Notes under the pieces: model-generated
Told to the model about the DNA's origin: nothing
Databases searched by the model: none
The model's input: only the letters and a program-made list of their open reading frames with translations
Shown here: positions 1 to 8,930 of the stretch, in pieces
Numbering within the stretch: the first letter of the stretch is position 1
How the letters are laid out: each line of letters begins with the position of its first letter
Assembly (NCBI GenBank): GCA_030148045.1
Contig: JASBUE010000118.1
Location: 1 to 25,021, forward strand
Direction of reading: 5' to 3'
DNA length: 25,021 bases
Source: Candidatus Tenderia sp.
GTDB taxonomy: Bacteria > Pseudomonadota > Gammaproteobacteria > Tenderiales > Tenderiaceae
Program-made: the position numbers and the translations under genes

Positions 1-576
1 CAAATCGCGATGGGCGGTATTGAGGTCATCATAGGCGCAGCGCAACTCACCCACCGGCCGGCCAATCAACACCATGCCAGCCAAGCGGCCCTCGTGGTCG
101 TAAAGAGAACTGCAATTCATTGCCAACGGTACAGCCCTGCCGTCGGCAGCATGTAAGTTGATCTCACAGTCATAGACCACGTCCGCACGTATTTTCTCGG
201 GAAAGCTATCCACTAGCGGTAACGAACCGGCTGCAGTCAGATCACGCAGAGCTTGCCCAATCAATTCCCGTTGCTGCTTCCCGGTCATGGCTTCCAAGGC
301 GGAATTGACCTGTTGAATCCGGCCCTGGACATCACATACAATCAACACGTCCGTCATCGAGGTGAGAACGCTGCGGATAAAACGTTGAGCCTCTTCCAGG
401 GCGCTGTTCTTTTTCTCCAGCTCGACTTGGTAACGGATTAGGTCGGTGTACACCGCATCCATTTTTTGGATCACATCAATCCAGGCCTCTTCGTCGACCG
501 CATCAAGCCCCAGCCCTGGAATGTCTAGCAGCGGCTTACTCACAGAGGAGGAAGATATTTGCTTATTGCTGCTCAT
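1..576 (-). CDS. hupT: HupT/HoxJ-like PAS sensor histidine kinase (3' part missing)
   Basis: Only the first 192 codons are in the window; the frame is open to the edge. A low-complexity Ser-rich start is followed by a helical, coiled-coil-like segment (about residues 35-75, with the KMDAVYTDLIRYQVELEKK pattern) and a PAS domain (about 75-180, with motifs TSMTDVLIVCD and ALEAMTGK). This layout is typical of HupT/HoxJ, the cytoplasmic kinase that in known systems responds to a regulatory hydrogenase (HupUV/HoxBC) and acts on HupR/HoxA. The kinase core would lie outside the window. It follows hupR on the same strand, 41 bases after the last hupR stop, which supports a two-component pair. Family membership is a strong inference from context and PAS sequence. 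The histidine phosphorylation site is not visible. Confidence 0.8.
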   Translation of the reverse strand, partial: MSSNKQISSSSVSKPLLDIPGLGLDAVDEEAWIDVIQKMDAVYTDLIRYQVELEKKNSALEEAQRFIRSVLTSMTDVLIVCDVQGRIQQVNSALEAMTGKQQRELIGQALRDLTAAGSLPLVDSFPEKIRADVVYDCEINLHAADGRAVPLAMNCSSLYDHEGRLAGMVLIGRPVGELRCAYDDLNTAHRDL

Positions 577-617
577 ATCCCTGGCCCACACTAAGTTTCT
601 TCGGCGTTGATGCTGTC

Positions 618-2060
618 CTATTGTCTCAAACCGTAGCGCTCCAGCTTACTACGCAACCCCACTCGTGACAGGCCCAGCTCCTTGGCCGCTTGACTCTTAT
701 TCCAGCGATGGCGGATCAGAGTCTAACGTAGAATACGCGCCTCCAACGACTCAATACGCTGCTTCAGGCTACCATCAAGATCCGCCAATATCTCAAGATC
801 CGCGGCCTCCTCACGAGGCGCGGCGCGCAGCACCCGGGCGGACAACAAATCCGCACCCAGTTCACTGCCATTTCCCATCACCAACATGCGCAGGATCTCA
901 TTACGCAACTCCCGCACGTTTCCCGGCCAATGATAGGCCTGCATACAAGCCAAGGCCTCGTCAGTAAAGCCCTTAACTTGCTTGCCCAGTGACTGCATGA
1001 CGGACTCCAACAAAGCCTGGGCCAGCAGCGGTATATCCATAGTACGTTGCCGCAGTGGCGGTAACTCGACGGTGATGGCAGACAGGCGATAATAAAGATC
1101 CTCCCGGAACCGCCCCGCACGAACCTCCGCCTCAAGATCTTTGTTGGTTGCGGCGATGACCCGTACATCCACATTGCGACGGTGGTTACTTCCCAAGGGC
1201 CTTATCTCTCCCTCCTGCAATACCCGCAACAATTTAACTTGGAAGGCCGATGACACATCACCGATCTCATCCAGAAAGATACTGCCACCGTCGGCCTGCT
1301 CAAACAGCCCGAGTCGGTCCTCTACCGCGCCGGTAAACGCGCCTTTTTTATAACCGAACAACTCACTTTCCAGCAGATCATCCGGCAGAGCGGCGCAATT
1401 CTCCACCACGAAAGGGCGGTCCGCTCGCGAACCATTGTAGTGCAAGGCGCGGGCGCATAGTTCCTTACCTGTGCCCGATTCACCGGTTACCAAAACTGGG
1501 ACGTCAAAGGGGGCGACCCGGGCAAGAGTCTCGCACACGGAATTCATGCCGCTATCCTGGGCCCGGACAATGCCAGCATCCAGGTGAAAATGCTTTTTCA
1601 GCACTTCACGCCTAAGACTCATACCCTGTTCAAGGGTATGGGGCGCATGCTTCAATTCTGCGGACAGTTGCACGTTTTCCTGTTGCAGGCGAAACAGGTG
1701 CGCCGCATTTTTCAGGGTAAGCAGCAGCCTATCCGGATGCCAGGGTTTGGTGATGTACTGGTAGATTCCCGCTTCATTGACTCCACTGATGATGTCCTCG
1801 GCATCAGTGTAACCAGATATAATCATGCGAATGACGTCCGGCCACTGTTCCCGCACCCTCGCCAGGAATTCCACGCCCGTTGTCCCCGGCATGCGCTGGT
1901 CACACAACACAATCTGCACCCATTCCTGTTGCAGAATGGCTTCTGCATCAACGGTATTGCTAGCGACCTTGACATGGAAATCATCTTCCAGAATACGCAC
2001 CAGGGACTCCAGCGCGCGCACCTCGTCATCAACTATTAGAACAGTGGGCTGTGTGCTCAT
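618..2060 (-). CDS. hupR: HupR/HoxA NtrC-family response regulator, interrupted by an in-frame TAG
   Basis: Sigma-54 activator of hydrogenase genes. From the ATG at 2060 the protein has a receiver domain (D11, D12, phospho-acceptor D54 in LCDQRMPG) and a AAA+ domain with Walker A GESGTGKE (193-200), the sigma-54 contact loop GAFTGA (240-245) and Walker B IFLDEIG (261-267). An in-frame TAG at 723-725 is codon 446. The same frame then stays open for 34 codons and encodes a Fis-type helix-turn-helix (IRHRWNKSQAAKELGLSR, then LRSKLERYGL) before a normal TAG at 618-620. Read through, the protein would be 480 residues, the usual HoxA/HupR size. As written, translation stops before the DNA-binding domain. 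An ATG at 2072 directly abuts the hypE stop, but GAGG lies six bases before the ATG at 2060, so I prefer 2060. The lesion could be a real mutation, a sequencing error or read-through. Confidence 0.85.
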
Positions 2061-2072
2061 CGCTGGCCTCAT

Positions 2073-3116
2073 TCAACAGATCCGTGGCAGTTGTTCTCCA
2101 GTCAGCCAGTCCACGATGCGACTGCCACCAAAAGTCGTTCTCATTTGTACAAAGCAGTGCTCATCCTCGCGTACTTCGCCGATTATCGCCGCATCTCGCC
2201 CCAGGGGATGGGCGCGCATGACCGTCAATAAATTCTCAGCCACCTCTGACGCGCAGATGGCGACCAATTTTCCTTCGTTGGCAACGTAAAGCGGATCTAG
2301 GCCCAAGAGTTCGCAGGCGGCGGCCACCTGGGGCTTGACCGGGATGGCGGTCTCATCGAGCCACATGCCGACCCCGGACTGGGACGCCAGTTCGTTGAGG
2401 GTGGTGGCAAGCCCTCCCCGAGTGGGGTCGCGTAGACAGTGGATATCAGGCACAGCAGCCACCATGTCCGCCACCAGACCATGCAGGGCAGCGGAATCCG
2501 ACTCGATAGTCGTCTTGAATGTCAGGTTTTCTCGCTGGGACATGATCGCCACACCATGATCACCCACACAGCCACTTATTAAAATGGCGTCGCCGGGTCT
2601 AGCCCGATCACCCGAAATGCGCACACCGTCGGGCACCATCCCAACCCCGGTGGTGGTGATAAAAATGCCGTCACCCTTACCCTTCTCGACCACCTTGGTA
2701 TCACCTGTGACTATGGCCACCCCCGCAGCTTTTGCCGCTTGCGCCATGCTTACCACTATCTGTTTAAGATCACGTAGTGAAAACCCTTCTTCGAGAATAA
2801 AAGCGGCAGACAGGTATAACGGCTTGGCTCCCGACATGGCCACGTCATTGACCGTGCCATGCACCGCCAGTGAACCAATATCACCACCAGAGAAAAACAG
2901 GGGTGATATAACATGACCATCAGTGCTCATTACCATACGGCCCGGTGATGTGGCAAAAGCCGCCTGGTCATTGTTCTGGCGTAGCCATTCATTGTCGAAA
3001 TGGCTGACAAAGAGTTCCTCGATCAATTGCGCCATGGCGCGGCCGCCACTGCCGTGAGTCATGTCCACACTACCATGACGTGTATCCAATTGGAGTGGAA
3101 ATCTACTTCGATTCAT
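2073..3116 (-). CDS. hypE: HypE, carbamoyl dehydratase of hydrogenase cyanide-ligand synthesis
   Basis: HypE takes a carbamoyl group from HypF onto its C-terminal cysteine and dehydrates it with ATP to a thiocyanate, the source of the CN ligands on the active-site iron. The 347-residue protein has the PurM-like HGSGGRAM motif near residues 21-28, the VTGDTKVV segment, the DPTRGGLATTLNELA segment and the diagnostic C-terminal PRIC with C347. The start overlaps the hypD stop by four bases (ATGA), so translation is probably coupled. Its partner hypF is not in this window. The gene looks intact and of normal length. Confidence 0.95.
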   Translation of the reverse strand: MNRSRFPLQLDTRHGSVDMTHGSGGRAMAQLIEELFVSHFDNEWLRQNNDQAAFATSPGRMVMSTDGHVISPLFFSGGDIGSLAVHGTVNDVAMSGAKPLYLSAAFILEEGFSLRDLKQIVVSMAQAAKAAGVAIVTGDTKVVEKGKGDGIFITTTGVGMVPDGVRISGDRARPGDAILISGCVGDHGVAIMSQRENLTFKTTIESDSAALHGLVADMVAAVPDIHCLRDPTRGGLATTLNELASQSGVGMWLDETAIPVKPQVAAACELLGLDPLYVANEGKLVAICASEVAENLLTVMRAHPLGRDAAIIGEVREDEHCFVQMRTTFGGSRIVDWLTGEQLPRIC

Positions 3117-4291
3117 AAACTACTCCACTGTGCCCGTTTTTTTACGCTTTCTACTACCGCAGGAACACTGGGCTGACGAAATCGCCCATAAGACCAATAG
3201 GCCGCGCACGCCCCTTCAGAGGATACCATGCATGAGCCCATGGGGTTGTCGGGAGTGCAGACCGTACCAAAAAGCTTGCAGTCCGTGGGTTTCTTTACCC
3301 CTCGCAGAATAGATGGGCATTCGCACCCCTTCACATCACTGGAGCGCACCTCAGGCACCGAAAAGCGAATCTCGGCATCATAATCCCTGTATTGCCCCGA
3401 GATCTGTAAGGCACTGTGAGGAACCATTCCTAGGCCACGCCATTCAAAAGCATCGCGCAACTCAAATACCTCCGCCACCAAGGACTGGGCCTTTTGATTG
3501 CCCTCCCGAGTGACAACGCGAGTATACTCATTTTCCACTTCGTGACGGCCTTCATTGAGTTGGCGAATGAGCATCAAGATGGATTGCATCACATCCAATG
3601 GTTCGAAACCAGCGATCACCACCGGACGCTGGAATTCTTCGGCGAAGAACTCGTATGGCTGACTGCCGATAATTGAACTGACGTGAGAGGGACCGAGGAA
3701 ACCATCGATGGCAACGTCGCCCATGGCGCAGACCTCGGGTGACTCCAGGATACTCTGGATCGCCGCGGGAGTGAGGACATGATTACAAAATACAGTAAAG
3801 TTCTCCAACCCTAGCGCCTGGGCCTGTTTGATGGCCACTGCTGTCGGAGGCGTAGTGGTCTCGAAACCGATGGCAAAAAATACCACCTGACGTCTAGGAT
3901 TGTCCCGGGCGAGGTTCAGCGCATCGAGGCTGGAGTAGACCATGCGGATATCCGCCCCCGCCGCCTTGGCCTTGAGCAAGCTCTTTCGACCACTGGCAGG
4001 CACCCGCATCATGTCACCATAGGTACAGAGAATGACATCGTGTTCTTCGGCCAGTGAAATGGCGTTATCAATTCGGCCGATGGGCAGTACGCACACCGGG
4101 CATCCTGGGCCATGAATCAAACGAACATTGGGCGGTAGCAGATCTTGCACACCATAGCGGAAAATAGCATGGGTATGGCCGCCACAAAACTCCATCAGAT
4201 GATAGCTCCGCCTCCTGTCTGCCTCCAGGGCAATGGCCGCCGCCAGCTTCTTCGCTAACCCTTGCTCACGAAATTCATCAACATATTTCAT
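3113..4291 (-). CDS. hypD: HypD, FeS scaffold for Fe(CN)2CO assembly
   Basis: HypD works with HypC and HypE to build the Fe(CN)2CO unit before transfer to the hydrogenase large subunit in the cytoplasm. The 392-residue protein has the conserved EFCGGHTH motif (C36), GPGCPVCV (C64, C67), and a C-terminal cysteine-rich region (roughly residues 320-365: GCECP, DCKLFG, GSCMV, GACAAY) that ligates a 4Fe-4S cluster in the family. It overlaps hypC upstream and hypE downstream by four bases each, the usual tight hypCDE arrangement. No lesion is seen. Confidence 0.95.
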   Translation of the reverse strand: MKYVDEFREQGLAKKLAAAIALEADRRRSYHLMEFCGGHTHAIFRYGVQDLLPPNVRLIHGPGCPVCVLPIGRIDNAISLAEEHDVILCTYGDMMRVPASGRKSLLKAKAAGADIRMVYSSLDALNLARDNPRRQVVFFAIGFETTTPPTAVAIKQAQALGLENFTVFCNHVLTPAAIQSILESPEVCAMGDVAIDGFLGPSHVSSIIGSQPYEFFAEEFQRPVVIAGFEPLDVMQSILMLIRQLNEGRHEVENEYTRVVTREGNQKAQSLVAEVFELRDAFEWRGLGMVPHSALQISGQYRDYDAEIRFSVPEVRSSDVKGCECPSILRGVKKPTDCKLFGTVCTPDNPMGSCMVSSEGACAAYWSYGRFRQPSVPAVVESVKKRAQWSSL

Positions 4292-4521
4292 GTTTTCACC
4301 TCCAATAGCCCGGCTTCCGCGAATAAGGCCAGGGTACGCTCCGCCTCAGCCTCGCTGATCCGGTTGAGGGCATAGCCCACATGTATCAACACGTATTCAC
4401 CCACCTCGACACCCTCCAGCAGCGACAACGAGACCTCTTTTCTGACCTCGCCCAGGGCCACCGTCGCCATCTCTCCGGCGTCGTCAATTGCTACGATTCT
4501 TGCAGGAAGCGCCAAACACAT
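4288..4521 (-). CDS. hypC: HypC, hydrogenase maturation chaperone
   Basis: HypC is a small chaperone that carries the Fe(CN)2CO precursor between HypD and the large-subunit precursor. I start it at the ATG at 4521 because the family needs a cysteine right after the initiator Met (MCLALPARI) and because AGGAG lies seven bases upstream. An in-frame ATG 12 codons earlier would bury that cysteine. The product is 77 residues. It follows hypB by 25 bases and overlaps hypD by four. A paralogue, hupF, sits at 8931-9236 and probably serves HupL specifically, while this one belongs to the general hyp set. Confidence 0.93.
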   Translation of the reverse strand: MCLALPARIVAIDDAGEMATVALGEVRKEVSLSLLEGVEVGEYVLIHVGYALNRISEAEAERTLALFAEAGLLEVKT

Positions 4522-4546
4522 ATGCCAACTCCTATCTCTTTCGTGT

Positions 4547-5329
4547 CTATTTCTCATCTCCCTTCAGCAGTTCCTGACGAAGAGACTGGATCTTCTGACA
4601 CCAATCATCCATACCCTCGCCAGTAGTGGCCGATAACAGAAAGATTTGAATAGCTGGGTTCACACGGCGGGCATAATCAATACACTTCTCCACGTCAAAA
4701 TCCAGGTAGGGTAACAAGTCGATCTTGTTGAGGATCATCAGGTCAGCCGCATGAAACATGTCCGGGTACTTAATGGGTTTGTCCTCACCTTCGGTAACTG
4801 AAAGAATAGCTACCTTGTGGGCTTCGCCCAGATCAAAAGCGGCGGGACACACTAGATTGCCGACATTTTCGATGAACAACACACTGCCATCGACCGGCCG
4901 CAGTGTTTCCAGTGCATGTTCGATCATATGCCCGTCCAGGTGGCAACCCTTGCCTGTGTTAACCTGTAAGGCAGGAACGCCTGTAGCACGGATGCGTTCA
5001 GCATCATTGGCTGTCTGCTGATCTCCCTCGATAACAGCCAGCGACAAGCTCTCTTTCAGATATTCGATAGTGCGAGTCAGCAGAGTCGTTTTGCCGGCCC
5101 CCGGGCTGGAGACTAGATTGAGGGTAAAAATACTGTGCTCCTTGAAAAAGCGGCGGTTATTTGCGGCATATTCGTTATTCTTGCCGAGAATAGCCTGCTC
5201 GATCTGCAGCATACGGCCCTGGTTCAGTCCCGCTGCATGAGCGTGGCCAGGGCCTTGGCCATCATCATGCCGATGGAGACAGCCTTCGATGCGAACTTCA
5301 GCCTCACCACAGCCGCATACGGTACACAT
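4547..5329 (-). CDS. hypB: HypB, nickel-inserting GTPase
   Basis: HypB delivers nickel with HypA to the hydrogenase large subunit. The 260-residue protein has an N-terminal CxxCxC motif (C2, C5, C7), a short histidine-containing linker (about residues 19-31), the P-loop SSPGAGKT (74-81), the dimer-interface metal site C129-H130 with C161, and the guanine-specificity motif NKID (201-204). The long polyhistidine tract of some rhizobial HypB proteins is absent; only about five histidines remain, so nickel storage is probably minor. The start overlaps the hypA stop (TAATG). It ends at a TAG, so TAG acts as an ordinary stop in this locus. Confidence 0.95.
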   Translation of the reverse strand: MCTVCGCGEAEVRIEGCLHRHDDGQGPGHAHAAGLNQGRMLQIEQAILGKNNEYAANNRRFFKEHSIFTLNLVSSPGAGKTTLLTRTIEYLKESLSLAVIEGDQQTANDAERIRATGVPALQVNTGKGCHLDGHMIEHALETLRPVDGSVLFIENVGNLVCPAAFDLGEAHKVAILSVTEGEDKPIKYPDMFHAADLMILNKIDLLPYLDFDVEKCIDYARRVNPAIQIFLLSATTGEGMDDWCQKIQSLRQELLKGDEK

Positions 5330-5670
5330 TATTCCACCTCCAATTGTTTGATAAGCAGTTCTTCACCGCGGGTAATTTGCAATTGATAGCTACCGCAATC
5401 AGGGCAGGCGTCAAAACGTTCCTTGACCGGTACCGTCTTGGCGCAATTCAAACACCATGCCTGCCCTGGTGTTTCGATAATCTCCAGTTTTGCGCCTTCC
5501 GCCAGCGAACCACGAATGACGACATCAAAGCTAAAATACATTGCCTCCGGCTCCACCCCAGCCAGTGGCCCGATCTCAAGCCACACGGTCTTGACACGAG
5601 TGTAATTCTGGACTTTCGCCTGTTCCTCCAGGGTAGTGAGAATGCTTTCACATAACGACATCTCATGCAT
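5329..5670 (-). CDS. hypA: HypA, nickel metallochaperone
   Basis: HypA binds nickel through its N-terminal Met-His (MHE start, H2) and works with HypB in nickel insertion. The 113-residue length is standard. The structural zinc site is visible as two CxxC pairs, C73/C76 (CLNC) and C89/C92 (CPDC). The start overlaps the hupK stop and the end overlaps the hypB start, both as TAATG, so the three genes appear translationally coupled. Confidence 0.95.
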   Translation of the reverse strand: MHEMSLCESILTTLEEQAKVQNYTRVKTVWLEIGPLAGVEPEAMYFSFDVVIRGSLAEGAKLEIIETPGQAWCLNCAKTVPVKERFDACPDCGSYQLQITRGEELLIKQLEVE

Positions 5671-6836
5671 TACTGCATCACCAGTTCATATTGAACACAG
5701 GGATCAATGGTGCTGATCAATAAATGCGCCTGAGCCTCTAGAGTTGTATCATCGCCTCCCTTCAGCTCCTTCAAGCCTTGCGCCAGCGCGCCTTGTGGAT
5801 GGAAATTCCACTCCGTAGGAGCCAAAATCCGGTAGTCTTCAATACGGCCATCTGCCAGGGCAGCCATATGCACCAGTCGACCGCGCGCAGCCTCCACCTG
5901 ACTCAGGCCAACGCCGTCAGGCAAATCCTCATCGTTATCGGCGCGCCAATAACAACCGCCCTGCGCCAGACTGCAAAGCAGGCGCGCCACCTCGATCAGC
6001 CGGGCGGCCGTTCGCGGCAACAGACCATTACCATAAAGCTGCTGCAAACTGAGCACCAGTGGATGATCGCAGTGACGACCCAGCGCACCGGTGTCATGCG
6101 GCTTACCGTTCCAGTCTGGCGCGGCAACAAAACTGTCACCACCCCGCTGTAAGCGATGCAGCAATGCCCCAGCCGGCAACCCGGGCAAACTCGAAATAAC
6201 CGACCGGCCGCTGTCCTGCCAACCCCTCGACATGATTTGTGCGACCAGGCGGGCCGCCGGCGCCGCTGTGACTTCGGCCCATGCGCCTAGGGCGCTCTCA
6301 TCGGCAATTTCCAGCCATTCCTGTGGCTGACAACCGAACACGGCTGCTTGCGCCAATGCTGTCAAATCTTTCACCGCCTCCGACAGTTTATCTACCGTAG
6401 GCAGGGCAGCCACTTCTCCACCCGGCTTGAACAGGCCACCGTCCGCATTCAGAAGGTAAACAAGCGTTTTCCAAGTTCTGCCAAGTGAACACAAGTCATG
6501 GTCTTTCGTATCGACCTCTCCTGACAGCCCAGGCCAGACAGTGAGAATCTGAGTCAGGTGCTCACGCAGCGTCTCCAGTTCGACCAGCAAGGCCCGCCCC
6601 CGGCGCGTCTGCTCCGTAGCCTGCACCCCCTGCGCCAATTCCAGCGCCTGTAGCGCCGCACAGCGTTGAGCCACCCCACACAAGCTATAGAGCAGCGGAA
6701 CAATCTCCGCCACCTCGTCCGGTGTCTTAGTCCGAAACAGCAAAGCGGACATACTGACCGGTCGGCTTGATTCGATCTCTGCCAAGCTGTCAGCCCGATT
6801 TAAGCGGATGGTAAGCTTACCACCAATGTCACCCAT
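5670..6836 (-). CDS. hupK: HupK/HoxV-type assembly scaffold, degenerate large-subunit homologue
   Basis: This 388-residue protein fits HupK/HoxV, a cytoplasmic scaffold thought to hold the Fe(CN)2CO precursor on the way to HupL. It keeps traces of the large-subunit metal-binding motifs: LCGVAQRC near the N-terminus (C53, C59) in place of the CxxC in RICGVC, and DPCVQYELVMQ at the C-terminus (C380) in place of DPCLAC. The protein ends where the cleavable C-terminal peptide of a real large subunit would begin. It therefore cannot bind the NiFe site in the normal way, as is known for the family. The spacing from the preceding broken hupJ is 84 bases. The start ATG has only a distant GAGG, so the exact start is less certain. 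Confidence 0.85.
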   Translation of the reverse strand: MGDIGGKLTIRLNRADSLAEIESSRPVSMSALLFRTKTPDEVAEIVPLLYSLCGVAQRCAALQALELAQGVQATEQTRRGRALLVELETLREHLTQILTVWPGLSGEVDTKDHDLCSLGRTWKTLVYLLNADGGLFKPGGEVAALPTVDKLSEAVKDLTALAQAAVFGCQPQEWLEIADESALGAWAEVTAAPAARLVAQIMSRGWQDSGRSVISSLPGLPAGALLHRLQRGGDSFVAAPDWNGKPHDTGALGRHCDHPLVLSLQQLYGNGLLPRTAARLIEVARLLCSLAQGGCYWRADNDEDLPDGVGLSQVEAARGRLVHMAALADGRIEDYRILAPTEWNFHPQGALAQGLKELKGGDDTTLEAQAHLLISTIDPCVQYELVMQ

Positions 6837-6920
6837 ATTGAGTCTTGACCTCAGTTTAGCCGTTTCCTGGTACCGCCTATCAAACTGTCTTAGCAGACCA
6901 TTCGATTCATCGGCAGCGGC

Positions 6921-7297
6921 TCACGATGAGTCCTTGCCGGCAAGGAATACGCCGCGCAGAGAACCACGCCGTGAGACAGGCCTGTGGGCCCGACTCGGCA
7001 TACCCGCCACATCTTCCGGGCCGACTTTACTAGTCCCAACGCTATCTCACGGCGGTGACGAATCTCCGAGTGACGGCTAATCTGTTCTAGATTGCCTTCA
7101 TCAGACACGGCTTCCATCACTGCTTCCGCCCTCATCACTACCTCTGCTTGGGCCTTAAGATCGAACACTGGAGAAGACGAACACGCCAAATGTCGCCCCA
7201 GCCCTGTTTCATTCCCAGGCAGAAACTCATAGCGCCCGGCATGAATGCAGGAAAATTCTCGTTCCAGACGACTAGGCAATTGGGGTTGATAATTCAC
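6921..7297 (-). pseudogene. hupJ: Remnant of hupJ/hybE-family hydrogenase assembly gene
   Basis: HupJ/HoxT/HybE proteins are about 160-170 residues long and help large-subunit assembly. Here a GTG start at 7297 overlaps the hupI stop (GTGA). The first 20 residues look like the family N-terminus (SRLEREFSCIHA). They are joined directly to a segment that belongs further in (GRYEFLPGNETGLGRHLACS, then SPVFDLKAQAEVV). The central part, usually holding the HWLGVLITPWFMNL-type core, is missing, an in-frame loss I estimate at 60-70 residues. Family-like sequence in this frame fades by about 7090. A shifted frame, open from 7046 to a TGA at 6921, carries the family-like C-terminal tail (RPVSRRGSLRG). 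One large deletion plus one frameshift make a working protein unlikely. Recognition rests on remembered family motifs and the gene order between rubredoxin and hupK. Confidence 0.75.
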
Positions 7298-7524
7298 GAG
7301 GCATTAATCACCATAAATTGGTCCTTATCACCATCGCATTCCGGGCAGCGCCAGTGCTTGGGTAGTTGGGAAAAAGGTGTCCCCGGTGCAATCTGCCAAT
7401 ATTCATCACCTATCATGGGGTCATAGACATGCCAACAGATCTTGCACTCTAGGCGCGCGTTATCGTCTATCTTCCCAGCATCGCCGAGATATGAGCCTTC
7501 AAAAGTTTTAACACCACTACTCAT
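7294..7524 (-). CDS. hupI: HupI/HoxR rubredoxin
   Basis: This 76-residue rubredoxin has the two iron-ligating pairs CKIC (C27, C30) and CPEC (C60, C63) and the family core YDPMIGD and W(R)CPEC. Hydrogenase-linked rubredoxins (HupI, HoxR) help assemble the FeS clusters of the small subunit of membrane-bound hydrogenases under oxygen, which fits the oxygen-tolerant type of HupS here. The start overlaps the hupH stop (ATGA) and its stop overlaps the hupJ remnant start. Confidence 0.93.
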   Translation of the reverse strand: MSSGVKTFEGSYLGDAGKIDDNARLECKICWHVYDPMIGDEYWQIAPGTPFSQLPKHWRCPECDGDKDQFMVINAS

Positions 7525-8384
7525 AGAAATGTCTCCAGTATTTCTTGCATGCGTACGGCGCTGTCATCAATGTCTTCCTGGGAAGCGCAGGCAACCATTG
7601 GCACATCAACAACTTCCAAGCTGTTGAGGATCAAGGTGTCCGTCGAGTTGTAGTATTGCACCCACCAAAGATACTTTATCGATGTGCTGGTGATCCGGCA
7701 GTTACCATAACCGCGGGACAATATGGTAACCGGGCCACGGCCGAGCCGCTGTTCCAGATAGGCCAGGTCCTCCGGAGTTTGAGGCAACAAACTCAGGTTA
7801 ATAACGTGTGTATCATCACCCGGCTGATAGTTGTCAGTCTTATCCTTCAGCTCCACCAGAATAGAAGGGGCGTTAAGCACACCATCGGCTAGCGCCTCCT
7901 CAGTTATCACGAGCTCATTAGCCTCGCCCGCCAACGCGGCAAACCGCGCCAAGTCGGGAATCGTGGCAATCTCAATGAGATCTTTTTGCAGTTTCCCATA
8001 GTTGTCGAGGTATTGTACCCGCCAAATCCCGGCGAATACCGATTCTTGGATACAGGCTTGTTGTACTGTACCTGTGAAAACAATACTAACCTCGCCTTCA
8101 CCCAGCACCTGATCAAGCAATTGGCGATTCGCCTCGTCCAGCTGGGACAGATCAAACACCCGGGCAGGATGATCCGCCTGAAAAACAGCAACGGCCTCCT
8201 GTATCTGCTTCAGCAGCCCTCTTGCCTGCAACAGTTCGGCGGTTTCTTCTATTTCCGGCAAAACCGACGGAGTGTAGGTATACATCGCAGAAGGCATCTG
8301 CATATAATTCAGTTCAGCGCCATCTTCATCCGTGGGTTGACTTCCCGGGCCCAGGGTCTTAACGGGTATGTTGATTGGTTTCAT
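7521..8384 (-). CDS. hupH: HupH/HyaF/HoxQ small-subunit maturation protein
   Basis: This 287-residue protein has the features of the HupH/HyaF/HoxQ family: a variable N-terminus and two related domains (roughly 95-150 and 215-285) with the repeated pattern WRVQYLDNYGKL and WWVQYYNSTDTL. In known systems it acts with HupG/HoxO as a chaperone for the FeS small subunit before Tat export. It lies 15 bases after hupG and overlaps hupI. No defects are seen. Confidence 0.9.
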   Translation of the reverse strand: MKPINIPVKTLGPGSQPTDEDGAELNYMQMPSAMYTYTPSVLPEIEETAELLQARGLLKQIQEAVAVFQADHPARVFDLSQLDEANRQLLDQVLGEGEVSIVFTGTVQQACIQESVFAGIWRVQYLDNYGKLQKDLIEIATIPDLARFAALAGEANELVITEEALADGVLNAPSILVELKDKTDNYQPGDDTHVINLSLLPQTPEDLAYLEQRLGRGPVTILSRGYGNCRITSTSIKYLWWVQYYNSTDTLILNSLEVVDVPMVACASQEDIDDSAVRMQEILETFL

Positions 8385-8399
8385 CCTGACTCACTCTGC

Positions 8400-8816
8400 T
8401 TAGCTGCGATCTACTACAACGGGAATTCCGATACTGGGCGGACGGACTGGTTCAGAGGCCAGGAGGCGTTCGAACTCCTGCACATAGTCAGCCCAGTCCT
8501 GCACACCGGTAATGACACCGAGATATTCACCCCGTCTCAGAAAAACCAGGGAAGGCCAACCCTTGAACCCAAAACGCTTATACAAGATACGTTCCGAGGA
8601 CTGATCGATGACCCCCGCGCTGAGCTGACCATCGAAGAGTTTCATCAGCTCAGGAAGAATCACAGCGACATCATTACTCTCTGGAAAAAATCTTGGATTC
8701 TCGGTAAAGAAAAGGACCACATGCTCATGTCGCTGAACAAAATCATCGAGGGTTTCCTCGTTCAATACTGGGTACCCATATTTATCAATCATGCTTTGAA
8801 TTAATGACAATGACAT
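8400..8816 (-). CDS. hupG: HupG/HyaE/HoxO thioredoxin-like chaperone
   Basis: A thioredoxin-fold protein of 138 residues with no CxxC: the active-site position reads FTENPRFFPES. This is typical of HupG/HyaE/HoxO, which binds the Tat signal of the hydrogenase small subunit rather than doing redox chemistry. The GWPSLVFLRRGEYLG segment is the thioredoxin cis-proline region. I start at the ATG at 8816 because GGAG lies nine bases upstream; an in-frame GTG two codons earlier is only three bases from it. A 114-base non-coding gap separates it from hupF. Confidence 0.9.
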   Translation of the reverse strand: MSLSLIQSMIDKYGYPVLNEETLDDFVQRHEHVVLFFTENPRFFPESNDVAVILPELMKLFDGQLSAGVIDQSSERILYKRFGFKGWPSLVFLRRGEYLGVITGVQDWADYVQEFERLLASEPVRPPSIGIPVVVDRS

Positions 8817-8930
8817 ATGCACGGTCTCCGTATGGCCTTATACTGGAAACTTGCACATAAGCAAGCCCAGAGCACAAAGACATAAAACATTAAACCCTTT
8901 CAGCACTCATATACCCTTGCTGCTGAAGCG

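Noticed and set aside
618..725. TAG in hupR as pyrrolysine or programmed recoding
   Set aside because: No recoding element is recognisable around it, the position is not catalytic, and TAG is an ordinary stop in hypB and hupF; a point mutation or an error is simpler.
8823..8930. Possible sigma-54 promoter between hupF and hupG
   Set aside because: A CTTGC-ttatgt-GCAAG hairpin is present but no GG and GC pair lies ten bases apart.
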